This document shows positions 53,278-62,052 of a stretch of DNA of 64,000 bases, one piece after another. A program made the position numbers and the translations under genes. The number at the start of each line of letters is the position of its first letter. Positions within the stretch are counted from its first letter, which is position 1. The notes below the pieces were generated by a model. It was not told the origin of the DNA. It made no database searches and was given only the letters and a program-made list of their open reading frames with translations. This DNA is from an uncultured Erythrobacter sp. Lineage in GTDB: Bacteria; Pseudomonadota; Alphaproteobacteria; Sphingomonadales; Sphingomonadaceae. The stretch spans positions 2,204,818-2,268,817 of the forward strand of contig CANNBH010000001.1 in NCBI GenBank assembly GCA_947502815.1. The letters run 5' to 3'.

Positions 53278-54711
53278 CTAAGATTGGCGGCTGCGAATAG
53301 GAGCGACGAGGACAGGGGAGCGGTTTGCGCTTTGCAGAGCGGGTGCCCGCAAATGCTGCTTAAGAGTGCTCCGTGCTGCTTGGGCGATCAATTCTGCGTC
53401 TTGGCAATATGACGCATCATAAGAGCGCATGACATCGCGCCATCCCGGCGCATGATAAAACCCTTTCAGTCGCTCGTAGAGATCGTCTGTCCACCAAGGC
53501 ATATTGTAGACCAGTCTGCTTGCAACAAAACCATTGGAATCAAACAGGATCCCATCAAGGCTTGATAGGTAAGAGACAGGTCGCCCTGCGCTCAAGACGT
53601 TCAATGCAACGCCGCTATTCCCGCAGATCACTAGGTCACACGCCGCAATCTCATCTTCCAAGGGATTGCCGATGGTCAATTCGATATTTGAATCGCTGAT
53701 ATCCAGTCCTGAGAAATCAGTGCTGAGCAGCTGCACAGGGTGCTGGCGGATCAAAATTCGGCAATCGGGAAGGTCCACTCGGATGGTCGCGATCAAGCTT
53801 TGAAGGACGTCGACTTTCGTACCGGATGTCAGGAAAATGCCGACCGTCTGGACAGCGTCCCTCCATTTCATCTCGCGCGCGGTGCCTGGTTCGCCAATAT
53901 AGGCAACTTCGGCGGTGCAACTGCTGCGGCGCTCATAGGTCCTGCGGGTTTCTTCTCCGTAGAACAGGGCGCAATCGGCGAAGACTGGGGGCACGACAGG
54001 GCCGTTGGCCGGCACAGGGGCGTGGTTGGAATAGACGACGCGCCGATCAAAATGATGCGCCGCAGCAGCCATCCCGACCGCTTCTGGACTGTAATTGCTG
54101 GCCACTATAGCTGCGCGCAGGTCCGGGCGTTCGCCGAACATCTGCGCAAAACGCATGTAATAGGCGAGCGTGCTGGCGATGCGGGCAGACGGCATAAAGC
54201 TGTGCTTGCGAACAAGAATGCGCAGGAATGACCAAATGCGCGCCGCCGCACCCACCATCCGAAAAGCTGCTCTGATTTGCTCGACCGCAAACATGTGCTT
54301 GCGCGTGATCGACAGCTGCATAAGCGGCACATCAGGAATAAGCGCAGCAATCCGCGCAACCGTTTTGTGTTCATTGTCAAAATTGACGATTGATACGGCC
54401 ACGGCGCGCTCACTCTTAAACGGCCCAAGCGAAACCACGCATTTCACCATATAAATGAACAGAATGAGAGGTTGAAAGAACCGAGTCCCGGACTTTGTAT
54501 AAAGCGCATCCACCATCCGATAGATCGCATTCTTGTTCTTGATTTCCTCAAACACCGCAGCACGCCCGGCGGATGTTTCCATCTCGCGAACGATGCCCAA
54601 AGCCGTGGCCAGATCATAACGATTTTTCTTCGGATCGCTGTGCGTTTCCGGGACCGTGACGAATGGTGCCTCGGCAAAAACATCGCGCATTTGTTCAGCT
54701 TTAAGAGCCAC
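53278..54711 (-). CDS. Putative GT-B-type surface glycan transferase
   Basis: The 477-residue protein starts at GTG behind GAGGTAGG (ATG eight codons on is an alternative). I do not recognise the family, but the C-terminal half has RILIRQHPVQLL, reminiscent of the RxHP motif of CDP-glycerol and related transferases, and CDLVICGNSGVALNVLSAGR, a typical GT-B donor-site pattern. One hydrophobic stretch (about 83-100) may be a membrane-associated helix. It faces the flippase gene of the glycan cluster across a short divergent region, which makes transfer of a sugar to a surface polymer or protein plausible. This is inference from context. Confidence 0.6.
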   Translation of the reverse strand: MALKAEQMRDVFAEAPFVTVPETHSDPKKNRYDLATALGIVREMETSAGRAAVFEEIKNKNAIYRMVDALYTKSGTRFFQPLILFIYMVKCVVSLGPFKSERAVAVSIVNFDNEHKTVARIAALIPDVPLMQLSITRKHMFAVEQIRAAFRMVGAAARIWSFLRILVRKHSFMPSARIASTLAYYMRFAQMFGERPDLRAAIVASNYSPEAVGMAAAAHHFDRRVVYSNHAPVPANGPVVPPVFADCALFYGEETRRTYERRSSCTAEVAYIGEPGTAREMKWRDAVQTVGIFLTSGTKVDVLQSLIATIRVDLPDCRILIRQHPVQLLSTDFSGLDISDSNIELTIGNPLEDEIAACDLVICGNSGVALNVLSAGRPVSYLSSLDGILFDSNGFVASRLVYNMPWWTDDLYERLKGFYHAPGWRDVMRSYDASYCQDAELIAQAARSTLKQHLRAPALQSANRSPVLVAPIRSRQS

Positions 54712-54734
54712 GCTGACCTACCTCAATATCATCA

Positions 54735-54774
54735 ATTAATCTTTGCCTGACGGGTATGGCCGATCAGGATTAAT
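54735..54774. promoter_or_regulatory. Imperfect dyad ATTAATC-N4-CCTGA ... TCAGGATTAAT
   Basis: ATTAATC (54735-54741) and CCTGA (54746-54750) are mirrored by TCAGG (54764-54768) and GATTAAT (54768-54774). The dyad sits 24 bases upstream of the GT-B gene start. It has the look of an operator for a dimeric regulator controlling the divergent glycan genes. Confidence 0.45.
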
Positions 54775-54871
54775 CAAATGTATCGCAGGCAATCGTTAAC
54801 AATTTAGGTTTACAGAATCTCAACCACTGGCTCCGTCGAGTGCTACAGAGATAAATGGACATACCCGTCAG
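54747..54871. repeat. 12-bp perfect inverted repeat flanking the glycan divergent promoter region
   Basis: CTGACGGGTATG (54747-54758) and its exact reverse complement CATACCCGTCAG (54860-54871) bracket 101 bases. The second copy abuts the ATG of the flippase gene, and the first lies 35 bases before the GT-B start. Chance occurrence in a 160-base spacer is unlikely. Either an operator pair or the boundaries of an invertible promoter would fit. Confidence 0.7.
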
Positions 54872-56164
54872 ATGATACGCAAAGCATTCTCACTCAACGC
54901 TAAGAAATTCCTAGCGCTGCAATCCTTGTTTTATGCTTTCGCCAACAGCATTGAAGCGCTTGTCCCGCTCTTGCTGGCTCCTATCCTCACGCGCATGCTC
55001 GATCCCACAGGGTACGGCATTTGGGTTCTGTTCGTCACATACGCGACCTTTATGCGGCCGGTTGTCGGGCTAACGACCCAAGACGCGATCAGGATGCGGT
55101 TTCTGGATCTCGATCAAAAACAGCTGGACCAGTTCACGCACACGGCATTGTTCGTAATGGTGACGCTTGCTGTGTTCGTATCCTTGGTGACGTTCGTTTT
55201 CGGCGAAGTTTTGGCCAACGCGACGAAGTTTCCTGAGGCTTGGCTGCTCAGTATTGTTATCGCGGCTTTGCTCTATGAAGTGTTTTATATGGTCCTTGCG
55301 CTTCAGCAGTTCCACAATCGCCGCAAAGAATTCTTGATCACGCAAGTGATCCAGGCACTGCTCAGCATGGCCTTCATCGTCGCCTTCCTCAGCTCGGGTT
55401 GGGACTGGCGCGGAGTGGTTCTAGGGCGGATGCTGGGAATGGCGTTTGCTGCTCTTTATTCGCTGCGCTCCTTGGGCTTCACCTTGCCCAGATTGTTTAA
55501 AATCCCAAAACGCTCGTTCTATCGAAACATCGCCTCGTTCGGGGTTTTGTACTGGCCCGCCGGTGCAGTGGTTATGGTCGTCGGCACCACAGACAAAGTC
55601 GTCGCGGCGCACTTCTTGGGCGTTGAAGCAAGCGCGATGTACGGCGTTGCCGCATTGTTTGCTTCGGCATTCTGGATGGTCAACTATAGCTTCGTAATGG
55701 CTTGGACACCGTGGTTGTTCCGCAAGCTGAAGGCAGCAGAAACGGACGGGTTGCAAGAGGTCGTCTCGGTCTCACTGCTCTATCTCGTTTTGGCCTGTGT
55801 GGCCGCAGCGGCGTTCTACTTTTTTGCCCTGCTGTTTGCGCCGATCCTATTGGGTGAAGCGTTCCACACTGCCATCCCATTGCTTAAATACATCATGCTT
55901 GCGATCGTTTTGCAGGGCTTCTTCATGCACAATATGAAATTTCTTCATTTCGACAAGCGGATTGAGATGATGTCAGCATTCAGCGCGATGACCATCGCTG
56001 TAAATATCGCGCTTAGCATTCTCTGGGCCCAAACCATGGGAATTCGGGGCATTATGCTCGCGACCACGGTATCTTTCGGAACGGCGTTTATTATAAGCGG
56101 TGCGTTTGTGATAGCGCGCTATATGAACTTGCGAAAAGGAGCAAAATCGCTTGCTGAACAATAA
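54872..56164 (+). CDS. Oligosaccharide flippase (Wzx/polysaccharide transporter family)
   Basis: The 430-residue protein is built of about 12-14 membrane helices and has the MATE-like N-terminus of Wzx proteins (FANSIEALVPLLLAPILTRM then LDPTGYGIW). These flip lipid-linked oligosaccharides from the cytoplasmic to the periplasmic face of the inner membrane. It is the first gene of the plus-strand glycan cluster and overlaps pseB by 14 bases. One arm of the 12-bp inverted repeat ends at its start codon, so its ribosome binding site must lie within that repeat or be weak. Confidence 0.88.
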   Translation: MIRKAFSLNAKKFLALQSLFYAFANSIEALVPLLLAPILTRMLDPTGYGIWVLFVTYATFMRPVVGLTTQDAIRMRFLDLDQKQLDQFTHTALFVMVTLAVFVSLVTFVFGEVLANATKFPEAWLLSIVIAALLYEVFYMVLALQQFHNRRKEFLITQVIQALLSMAFIVAFLSSGWDWRGVVLGRMLGMAFAALYSLRSLGFTLPRLFKIPKRSFYRNIASFGVLYWPAGAVVMVVGTTDKVVAAHFLGVEASAMYGVAALFASAFWMVNYSFVMAWTPWLFRKLKAAETDGLQEVVSVSLLYLVLACVAAAAFYFFALLFAPILLGEAFHTAIPLLKYIMLAIVLQGFFMHNMKFLHFDKRIEMMSAFSAMTIAVNIALSILWAQTMGIRGIMLATTVSFGTAFIISGAFVIARYMNLRKGAKSLAEQ

Positions 56165-57161
56165 GAATATTCTGGTGACCGGTGGAACCGGTTCGTTCGG
56201 TCGGGCCTTTGTGCGCACTGTTCTGGAAAAGTACCCGGACGTTGGTCGTCTCGTCATCTATTCGCGTGACGAATTGAAGCAATTCGAGATGGCCCAAGAA
56301 TTCTCAACTGAAGAATATCCGCAGTTGCGCTACTTCATTGGCGACATCCGCGATCAGGATCGGTTGCGCCGCGCGTTCGAAGGCATCGATATTGTCGTTC
56401 ACGCAGCGGCACTGAAACAAGTTCCAGCAGCCGAATACAATCCGTTCGAATGTATCAAAACGAATGTCCTCGGCGCGCAAAACGTCGTCGAAGCGTGTTT
56501 GGACACAAACGTGTCAAACGTGGTTGCGCTCTCCACTGACAAAGCGGCCGCCCCTATCAATCTGTATGGCGCAACAAAACTTTGTTCGGACAAGATTTTT
56601 ACCGCAGCCAACAACATTCGCGGCGCGCGAGACCTTCGCCTTTCTGTTGTTCGATATGGCAATGTGATCGGCAGCCGTGGATCGGTGATTCCATTCTTTA
56701 TGGACCAGCGTAAAAACGGCGTAATCCCGATAACTGACCCGGCCATGACGCGGTTCAATATTTCGCTTGAAGAAGGCGTTCAAATGGTGCTTTGGGCATT
56801 AGAAAAGGCGCATGGCGGCGAAATTTTCGTGCCCAAGATCGCGAGTTATCGGATCGGCGATGTGGCCGAAGCGGTTGCGCCAGAATGCGAACAGAAAATT
56901 GTCGGAATTCGTCCCGGCGAGAAAATTCATGAAGAAATGATCACCTCAAGCGACAGCCTGAACACGATCGATATGGGCCGCTATTATGCGATCCTGCCAA
57001 GCACAGCCAATGTTCTATCCGATGAGTATTTGGAAAAACGCGGCGCCAAGAGGGTCGAACCGGGCTTCTGCTATGATAGCGGAGCCAACGACGATTTTCT
57101 GTCGGTCGATGATCTGCGTGCACTGATACGAAAGCACGTCGATCCGACGCATACAGTGTAA
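56151..57161 (+). CDS. pseB: UDP-N-acetylglucosamine 4,6-dehydratase (inverting), PseB
   Basis: PseB converts UDP-GlcNAc to UDP-2-acetamido-2,6-dideoxy-beta-L-arabino-hexos-4-ulose, step one of pseudaminic acid synthesis. The 336-residue extended SDR starts at TTG with AAAAGGAG before it. It shows ILVTGGTGSFGRAFV, FIGDIRDQDRLRRAF, HAAALKQVPAAEYNPFECI and the catalytic YGATK of STDKAAAPINLYGATKLCSD. The stop overlaps the pseC ATG as TAATG. From memory, the sequence is close to PseB/FlaA1 proteins of Alphaproteobacteria. Confidence 0.95.
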   Translation: MLNNKNILVTGGTGSFGRAFVRTVLEKYPDVGRLVIYSRDELKQFEMAQEFSTEEYPQLRYFIGDIRDQDRLRRAFEGIDIVVHAAALKQVPAAEYNPFECIKTNVLGAQNVVEACLDTNVSNVVALSTDKAAAPINLYGATKLCSDKIFTAANNIRGARDLRLSVVRYGNVIGSRGSVIPFFMDQRKNGVIPITDPAMTRFNISLEEGVQMVLWALEKAHGGEIFVPKIASYRIGDVAEAVAPECEQKIVGIRPGEKIHEEMITSSDSLNTIDMGRYYAILPSTANVLSDEYLEKRGAKRVEPGFCYDSGANDDFLSVDDLRALIRKHVDPTHTV

Positions 57162-58318
57162 TGGCAAGCTTCATACCCTACGGACGCCAGTCGGTAACAG
57201 AGGATGACATTAACGCTGTTGTTGAGGTTCTCAAATCCGATTTCTTGACGCAGGGGCCGGTTGTCCCCGCCTTTGAACAAGCGGTCGCGCAGAGAAGCGC
57301 CGCAAGGCACGCGGTGGCGGCAAACAGCGCCACCGGCGCGCTCCATATTGCATGCATGGCTTTGGGTGTGGGGCCAGGCGACAGGGTCTGGACCAGCCCT
57401 CTTACATTCGTCGCGAGCTCAAATGCCGCGCTCTATTGCGCGGCCAGTGTCGACTTCGTTGATGTCGATGCGAAAACCTACAACATGTGCCCCCTTCGGC
57501 TTGCCGAAAAGCTCGATCAAGCCGCACTCGATAATACGCTGCCCAAGGTCATCATACCGGTGCATTTGACCGGGCAATCGTGCGACATGGCCGCAATACA
57601 TGCTGCTGCTGACAAGCATGGTGTGCGGATCATCGAGGACGCGTCACACGCGATTGGCGGTTCGTACGGCTCTGAACCCGTTGGCAATTGCAAATACAGC
57701 GACATCGCCGTCTTCAGCTTCCATCCAGTCAAGATTGTGACGACGGGCGAAGGCGGAATGGCGTTGACCAACGAGCCCGATCTCGCCGAACGGATGCGGC
57801 TAGACCGCAGTCACGGCATTACACGCGATCCGGCCGTGCTTGAGCAGCCCGAGGAGGGCGCTTGGTATTACGAGCAGCAACGGCTCGGCTTCAATTATCG
57901 AATGGCCGATATCAATGCGGCGTTGGGATTGAGCCAGTTGGACCGCTTGACCGATTTCATCAAACGCCGCGTTGAAATTGCCGCAGCGTATGATGCAGCT
58001 TTTACCAATATGCCGGTTACGACCCCGTGGCAGCACCCTGAAGCAGCCTCTTCTTGGCACCTCTATGTCATTCAGGTCGATCCCAATAAGCATCGCGCGG
58101 TTTTTGAACATTTGCGCGCCGCTGAGATCGGAGTGAACTTGCACTACATGCCGGTCTATCTTCAGCCATATTACCGCAAAATGGGTTTTCGGCCCGGACT
58201 GTGCCCCAATGCCGAAGCGTATTATTCGAGGGCCATTAGCTTGCCCATGTTCCCGAATTTAACTCAGGAACAGCAACAGGTCGTCATTGGCGAGGTCGCT
58301 AAGGCCATCGCGCAATGA
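57161..58318 (+). CDS. pseC: UDP-4-amino-4,6-dideoxy-N-acetyl-beta-L-altrosamine transaminase, PseC
   Basis: PseC aminates the PseB product with pyridoxal phosphate and glutamate. The 385-residue DegT/DnrJ/EryC1-type protein shows FIPYGRQSVTEDDINAVVEV, the GDRVWTSPLTFVASSNAALY region, EDASHAIGGSYGSEPVGN, the catalytic Lys in FSFHPVKIVTTGEGG and the C-terminal VNLHYMPVYLQPYY. The ATG overlaps the pseB stop, and its own stop overlaps the pseF start. It is clearly a sugar aminotransferase, and its place between pseB and pseF fixes the name. Confidence 0.95.
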   Translation: MASFIPYGRQSVTEDDINAVVEVLKSDFLTQGPVVPAFEQAVAQRSAARHAVAANSATGALHIACMALGVGPGDRVWTSPLTFVASSNAALYCAASVDFVDVDAKTYNMCPLRLAEKLDQAALDNTLPKVIIPVHLTGQSCDMAAIHAAADKHGVRIIEDASHAIGGSYGSEPVGNCKYSDIAVFSFHPVKIVTTGEGGMALTNEPDLAERMRLDRSHGITRDPAVLEQPEEGAWYYEQQRLGFNYRMADINAALGLSQLDRLTDFIKRRVEIAAAYDAAFTNMPVTTPWQHPEAASSWHLYVIQVDPNKHRAVFEHLRAAEIGVNLHYMPVYLQPYYRKMGFRPGLCPNAEAYYSRAISLPMFPNLTQEQQQVVIGEVAKAIAQ

Positions 58319-59007
58319 ATATCGCCATCATCCCAGCGCGCGGCGGCAGCAAACGCATTCCGCGAAAAAACATACGCAAATTCTATGACCAGCCGATGAT
58401 CTCTTGGCCGATTGCGGCGGCTCAGGCGTCGGGATTGTTCGACCACATTATCGTCTCAACCGATGATGACGAAATTGCTGCAATCGCGCGTGAAGCGGGG
58501 GCTGAAACGCCCTTCATGCGGCCCGCCGAACTGGCTGATGACCATAGCGGCACGACTGATGTTATTGTGCATGCATTGTCCTGGGCCATTGATGCCGGAA
58601 TGCACGTCGACGCCGCCTGCTGCATCTATGCCACTGCGGCGTTTATTGAACCTGACGATCTGATCGCTGGCCGAAATCTGCTTTCCACACGATGTGATTT
58701 CGCATTTCCTGCTGTTCGATATGCCCACCCCCCTCAACGTGGTTTCATCGACAGCGGCAAGGGTAGCCCGCAATTCACTCAGCCAGAGCATCGCAGCACA
58801 CGAACCCAAGACCTGCCTCCGGTGTTTCACGATTCTGGCCAGTTTTATTGGGGAATGCGCGATGCATGGCTTGAACGGCGCCCCTTCTTTTCTGACCGAA
58901 CGCGCTTTTTGGAACTGCCAGAATGGCGCGCGGTCGACATCGACCGACCAGAGGACTGGGAGAGGGCCGAGCATCTATTTTCTGCGACGCGGGAGAATGC
59001 CGAGTGA
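58315..59007 (+). CDS. pseF: Pseudaminic acid cytidylyltransferase, PseF
   Basis: PseF activates the nonulosonic acid as CMP-sugar. The 230-residue protein begins NIAIIPARGGSKRIPRKNIR, the CTP-binding motif of the CMP-NeuAc synthetase family. It has DQPMISWPIAAAQASGLFD, DDHSGTTDVIVHAL and the late FLELPEWRAVDIDRPEDWERAE with the Mg2+-binding Asp. In other organisms it comes late in the pathway; here it precedes pseG. It overlaps pseC and pseG by four bases each. Confidence 0.94.
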   Translation: MNIAIIPARGGSKRIPRKNIRKFYDQPMISWPIAAAQASGLFDHIIVSTDDDEIAAIAREAGAETPFMRPAELADDHSGTTDVIVHALSWAIDAGMHVDAACCIYATAAFIEPDDLIAGRNLLSTRCDFAFPAVRYAHPPQRGFIDSGKGSPQFTQPEHRSTRTQDLPPVFHDSGQFYWGMRDAWLERRPFFSDRTRFLELPEWRAVDIDRPEDWERAEHLFSATRENAE

Positions 59008-60011
59008 GAGCGGTGTTCCGCTGCGACGCGACGGTTTCGATTGGCTTTGGCCATCTAAGCCGCTGTATTGCGCTCGCCGAAGCGTTGCGATTGTCGGGCG
59101 TAAGAAGCACCTTCGCGGGCCTGTATGACACCGCTGCAAAAGAGCAAATTGTGGCCGCCGACTTTGACGTAGTCGACTGTGCAAAGCCGGTGAACACCGA
59201 AGCGGCAGAACGTGAATTGGCCGGCATCGAAGCCAGTTTTGTCGTGATTGACAGCTACCGCATTGATGAAATCTATCTGTCCGGCCTCAAATCGATGGGT
59301 TTGGCGGTCGTGGTAATAGACGATTTCTGCAAATTGGCTGACTATCCGTGCGACGTGGTTCTGAATTTCACTTGGGAGGCCCCGGAACTGGGTTATCCTC
59401 AAGGGCCCAGTTTCATCTTGGGCCACAAAAATTTGCTGGCGAGACGCAAATTGGTCGAGCGCCGCCAGAAAAGTAATGAACGGGACAGAGATGGCAAAGT
59501 CCGCAATCTACTGGTTGCGATTGGCGGCTCTGACCCAAAGGGCCTGACGCTCCGGATTGTGCGTTTGCTGAACAGGCATGACCTCGACTTATGCGTTCAT
59601 GCGATCACGAACGAGAATCCGGAATTGGAATCTGAACTGAAGCGGTTCGGGGCGGGAAGCTGCATCGTGCTGAGACAGCCGGACCTATCCCAACAGCTGG
59701 TCTGGGCAGATGCTGCGATAACCGGCGGCGGTCTGATCAAGTATGAAAGCGCCTTTATGGGAGTGCCGGCCGCCGCGATTGCACAGAATGAAGGACAAGA
59801 CGGCGAGACGAAAGTGTTCTCCCGTGCGGGGCTTGTTTTTGATCTGGGCCTCGCCGATAGCGTCACCGATGACGAATTGGCAGAAGCGTTGCACACATTT
59901 TGTTCTGACGCCGATCTGCGCGCCAACATGACCAAGCAAATGCACGGGAGCTTTCCCGCTGACCCTTCCGCAAACGCTGCAACTTCAATTCTGGAGGCCC
60001 TGAGGCGCTAG
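59004..60011 (+). CDS. pseG: UDP-2,4-diacetamido-2,4,6-trideoxy-beta-L-altropyranose hydrolase, PseG
   Basis: PseG removes UDP from the diacetamido sugar. The 335-residue product starts at GTG 59004, overlapping the pseF stop as GTGA; the ORF-track start lies inside pseF. It opens VFRCDATVSIGFGHLSRCIA, with the His of the PseG/MurG-like active site, and later shows DSYRIDEIYLSGL, LLVAIGGSDPKGLTLRIVR and ITGGGLIKYESAFMGVP, the GT-B donor region. It is followed directly by a methyltransferase gene, with no spacer. Confidence 0.93.
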   Translation: MRAVFRCDATVSIGFGHLSRCIALAEALRLSGVRSTFAGLYDTAAKEQIVAADFDVVDCAKPVNTEAAERELAGIEASFVVIDSYRIDEIYLSGLKSMGLAVVVIDDFCKLADYPCDVVLNFTWEAPELGYPQGPSFILGHKNLLARRKLVERRQKSNERDRDGKVRNLLVAIGGSDPKGLTLRIVRLLNRHDLDLCVHAITNENPELESELKRFGAGSCIVLRQPDLSQQLVWADAAITGGGLIKYESAFMGVPAAAIAQNEGQDGETKVFSRAGLVFDLGLADSVTDDELAEALHTFCSDADLRANMTKQMHGSFPADPSANAATSILEALRR

Positions 60012-60671
60012 ATGAACACCTTTAAGAACGATATCGACGCTCTCGCAAAACACTATAGCGAACTCGTTAAGCAGCACGGGGATGCAGCCGAAAGCGCGCA
60101 GTATGCTGATCGCGCAACACAAGAGCGCCGCATGGAGATCCTCTGCGAGATCGGTGTCCAGAAAGACAGCAAAGTGCTCGATTTTGGCTGCGGTACGGGA
60201 CAAATGCTAAGCCTGCTTCAACGCACGATCGGATTCGAAGGCGAATATGTCGGCTATGACATCTCGCCCGAAGCCATTGAATTTGCCAACAAAGCCCATC
60301 CCGAAGGACGATTTGAGGTTCGCGACATCCTTAGCGACCCTCCTGAAGAACAGTTTGACTTCGTGCTTGTCAGCGGGGTGTTCAACAATGCGATGAGCGA
60401 CAATCGCGGCTTCTTCGAAGCAACTTCGCAGCGCCTGATGGAGCATGCGAAGGTCGGCTATGCGTTCAACATGCTGAGCCGCTTCGTCGATTATTTCGAT
60501 GAGGGATTGTATTACGAAGACCCGCTGAGCGCTTTTGCGTTTTGTAAGGAAAATCTGTCTCCGCTTGTGTCCCTACGCCACGACTATGCGGTGCGGCCCG
60601 GTTCGATCCCGTTCGAGTTCACCATCTATGTACGCAAGTCAGACATTGAGCCCCGCGCATTGAAGGGCTGA
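60012..60671 (+). CDS. Class I SAM-dependent methyltransferase in the pse cluster
   Basis: The 219-residue protein has the SAM-binding motif VLDFGCGTGQMLSLL, then EYVGYDISPEAIEFANKA, the acidic FEVRDILSDPP and FDFVLVSGVFNNAM. It begins with a helical cap (NDIDALAKHYSELVKQHGDA). It starts the base after the pseG stop, so it is part of the same transcript. It occupies the place where an N-acetyltransferase such as PseH often sits. O- or N-methylation of the nonulosonic acid or of its acyl group is the simplest inference; the target is not known. Confidence 0.85.
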   Translation: MNTFKNDIDALAKHYSELVKQHGDAAESAQYADRATQERRMEILCEIGVQKDSKVLDFGCGTGQMLSLLQRTIGFEGEYVGYDISPEAIEFANKAHPEGRFEVRDILSDPPEEQFDFVLVSGVFNNAMSDNRGFFEATSQRLMEHAKVGYAFNMLSRFVDYFDEGLYYEDPLSAFAFCKENLSPLVSLRHDYAVRPGSIPFEFTIYVRKSDIEPRALKG

Positions 60672-60807
60672 GACCGCTCGCGAAAGGCAAATCGTAGTTA
60701 ACGAATTGTTTAAGCCATCCGCTTAGCGGACTAGGTATGCGTTACGAAATTTCTAATTGCTGCACCGTCTGCCCGATACGATTTGGGCCAACCGATTTGA
60801 CGCCCTC

Positions 60808-62052
60808 ATGAGGCGTATTCGGATTGTCGGAGGGGGACTTACGGGTATCCTCGCAGCACTCCAGGCCTATCGTCTGGGTGCCCGCGACATTGAGCTTTAC
60901 GAACGGTTGGACTGCCTTGGCGGCGTTGCCTTACCTCAGGTCTGTGACGGACGCGAAATGCGCGAAGGCTGCGTCTACTTCGGGCCAAAGGGCGATGCCT
61001 TGCGATCCCTTCTCGAAGAGCACGGGGCAGTGTTCGAGGATTTCGACAACCGCTTTGGTTCGGTCAGCCCAGGCAAAGATGGTCTCGTCTACAGCCAAGA
61101 TTTTGGCGGCCCCGCATTGGATGCAACAGGCGCGCAATTGAGCACGCTCGACAATGAAAACCTGCTCGGCCGGATTGATTGTTATGAAGACGCGCTGACG
61201 GGGCCTCTCGCCCGGTATGTCCGTTGGCATGTCGGATGCGCACCGGCGCAATTGCACGCCAGCGCTGCAATTCCACTCGCGATCAACCGCGTGTTCCCAA
61301 CCGGCATTTCTATAGACACAATCACCCAAGCCAAACAGTCCGATGCTTTGGCAGACGAGTTGTTCGGTATTCCTCGTGCGATGTGGGGCTATGCCAGCAA
61401 TGTTCAGGCCAGCTTGCCAGTGGACGGTTTTACAGGCTTGTTCCGTCAATGCCGCAGGGCTCTCAATGACATCGGCGTGCGTGTTTATGACCGCAAGCTT
61501 GCCACGCCGCGCGCTATGTTAGGCGAAGACAAAGCCGAAGACATCGTAATCTGGGCGGCAAGCCCGATGCCTTTGTTCAAAGCCGTCGGCGTCGAAACGC
61601 CAAAGGCACCTGCCCGAAAATTCGTCACCCACACTTTCGAAATTGACTGGACTGGGCCGGTTCCATTCTACGTTCAAAACTTCACCGCACGCGGCAGCTG
61701 CTTTCGGACCTACATTTACGAAAGCAATGGCAGCACGCTGCTTACAGCTGAATGTGTCGCCGAAACCGATGACGCAGCCTTGATCAAAGAAATCGGCCAT
61801 ATGGTAGAAGGTTTTGAAGGCGAGTTAGCGGTCGGCAAAAAGCTCTTTAAGACAGCAAAGCCTCGCTGGCTGTATCATTCGGTTGATACAATTGATAAGC
61901 TTGGTCAGTTGCGCAAGGCATTGGCGGCAGCGCGCGGCGACCGCTTTATTCCCGGTGCGTGGGAAGCATATTCCAAGGGCGAAAAATTCGCGGAAGTTGA
62001 AGCTAATTTGCAAAGAACCCTTAACGTTCAAATGCTGGCGCAAGCGTCATGA
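60808..62052 (+). CDS. FAD/NAD(P)-binding oxidoreductase in the pse cluster
   Basis: The 414-residue product starting MRRIRIVGGGLTGILAALQ has an N-terminal dinucleotide-binding Rossmann motif and then an ELYERLDCLGGVA ribose-binding segment of the amine oxidoreductase or UDP-galactopyranose mutase kind. Further on, TFEIDWTGPVPFYVQ and AKPRWLYHSVDTIDKLG resemble the substrate and FAD tail of those flavoproteins, but I cannot name the family. The ORF track starts 17 codons earlier at a TTG. A 136-base spacer before it may hold a promoter. Its stop overlaps the WbqC ATG. Confidence 0.75.
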   Translation: MRRIRIVGGGLTGILAALQAYRLGARDIELYERLDCLGGVALPQVCDGREMREGCVYFGPKGDALRSLLEEHGAVFEDFDNRFGSVSPGKDGLVYSQDFGGPALDATGAQLSTLDNENLLGRIDCYEDALTGPLARYVRWHVGCAPAQLHASAAIPLAINRVFPTGISIDTITQAKQSDALADELFGIPRAMWGYASNVQASLPVDGFTGLFRQCRRALNDIGVRVYDRKLATPRAMLGEDKAEDIVIWAASPMPLFKAVGVETPKAPARKFVTHTFEIDWTGPVPFYVQNFTARGSCFRTYIYESNGSTLLTAECVAETDDAALIKEIGHMVEGFEGELAVGKKLFKTAKPRWLYHSVDTIDKLGQLRKALAAARGDRFIPGAWEAYSKGEKFAEVEANLQRTLNVQMLAQAS

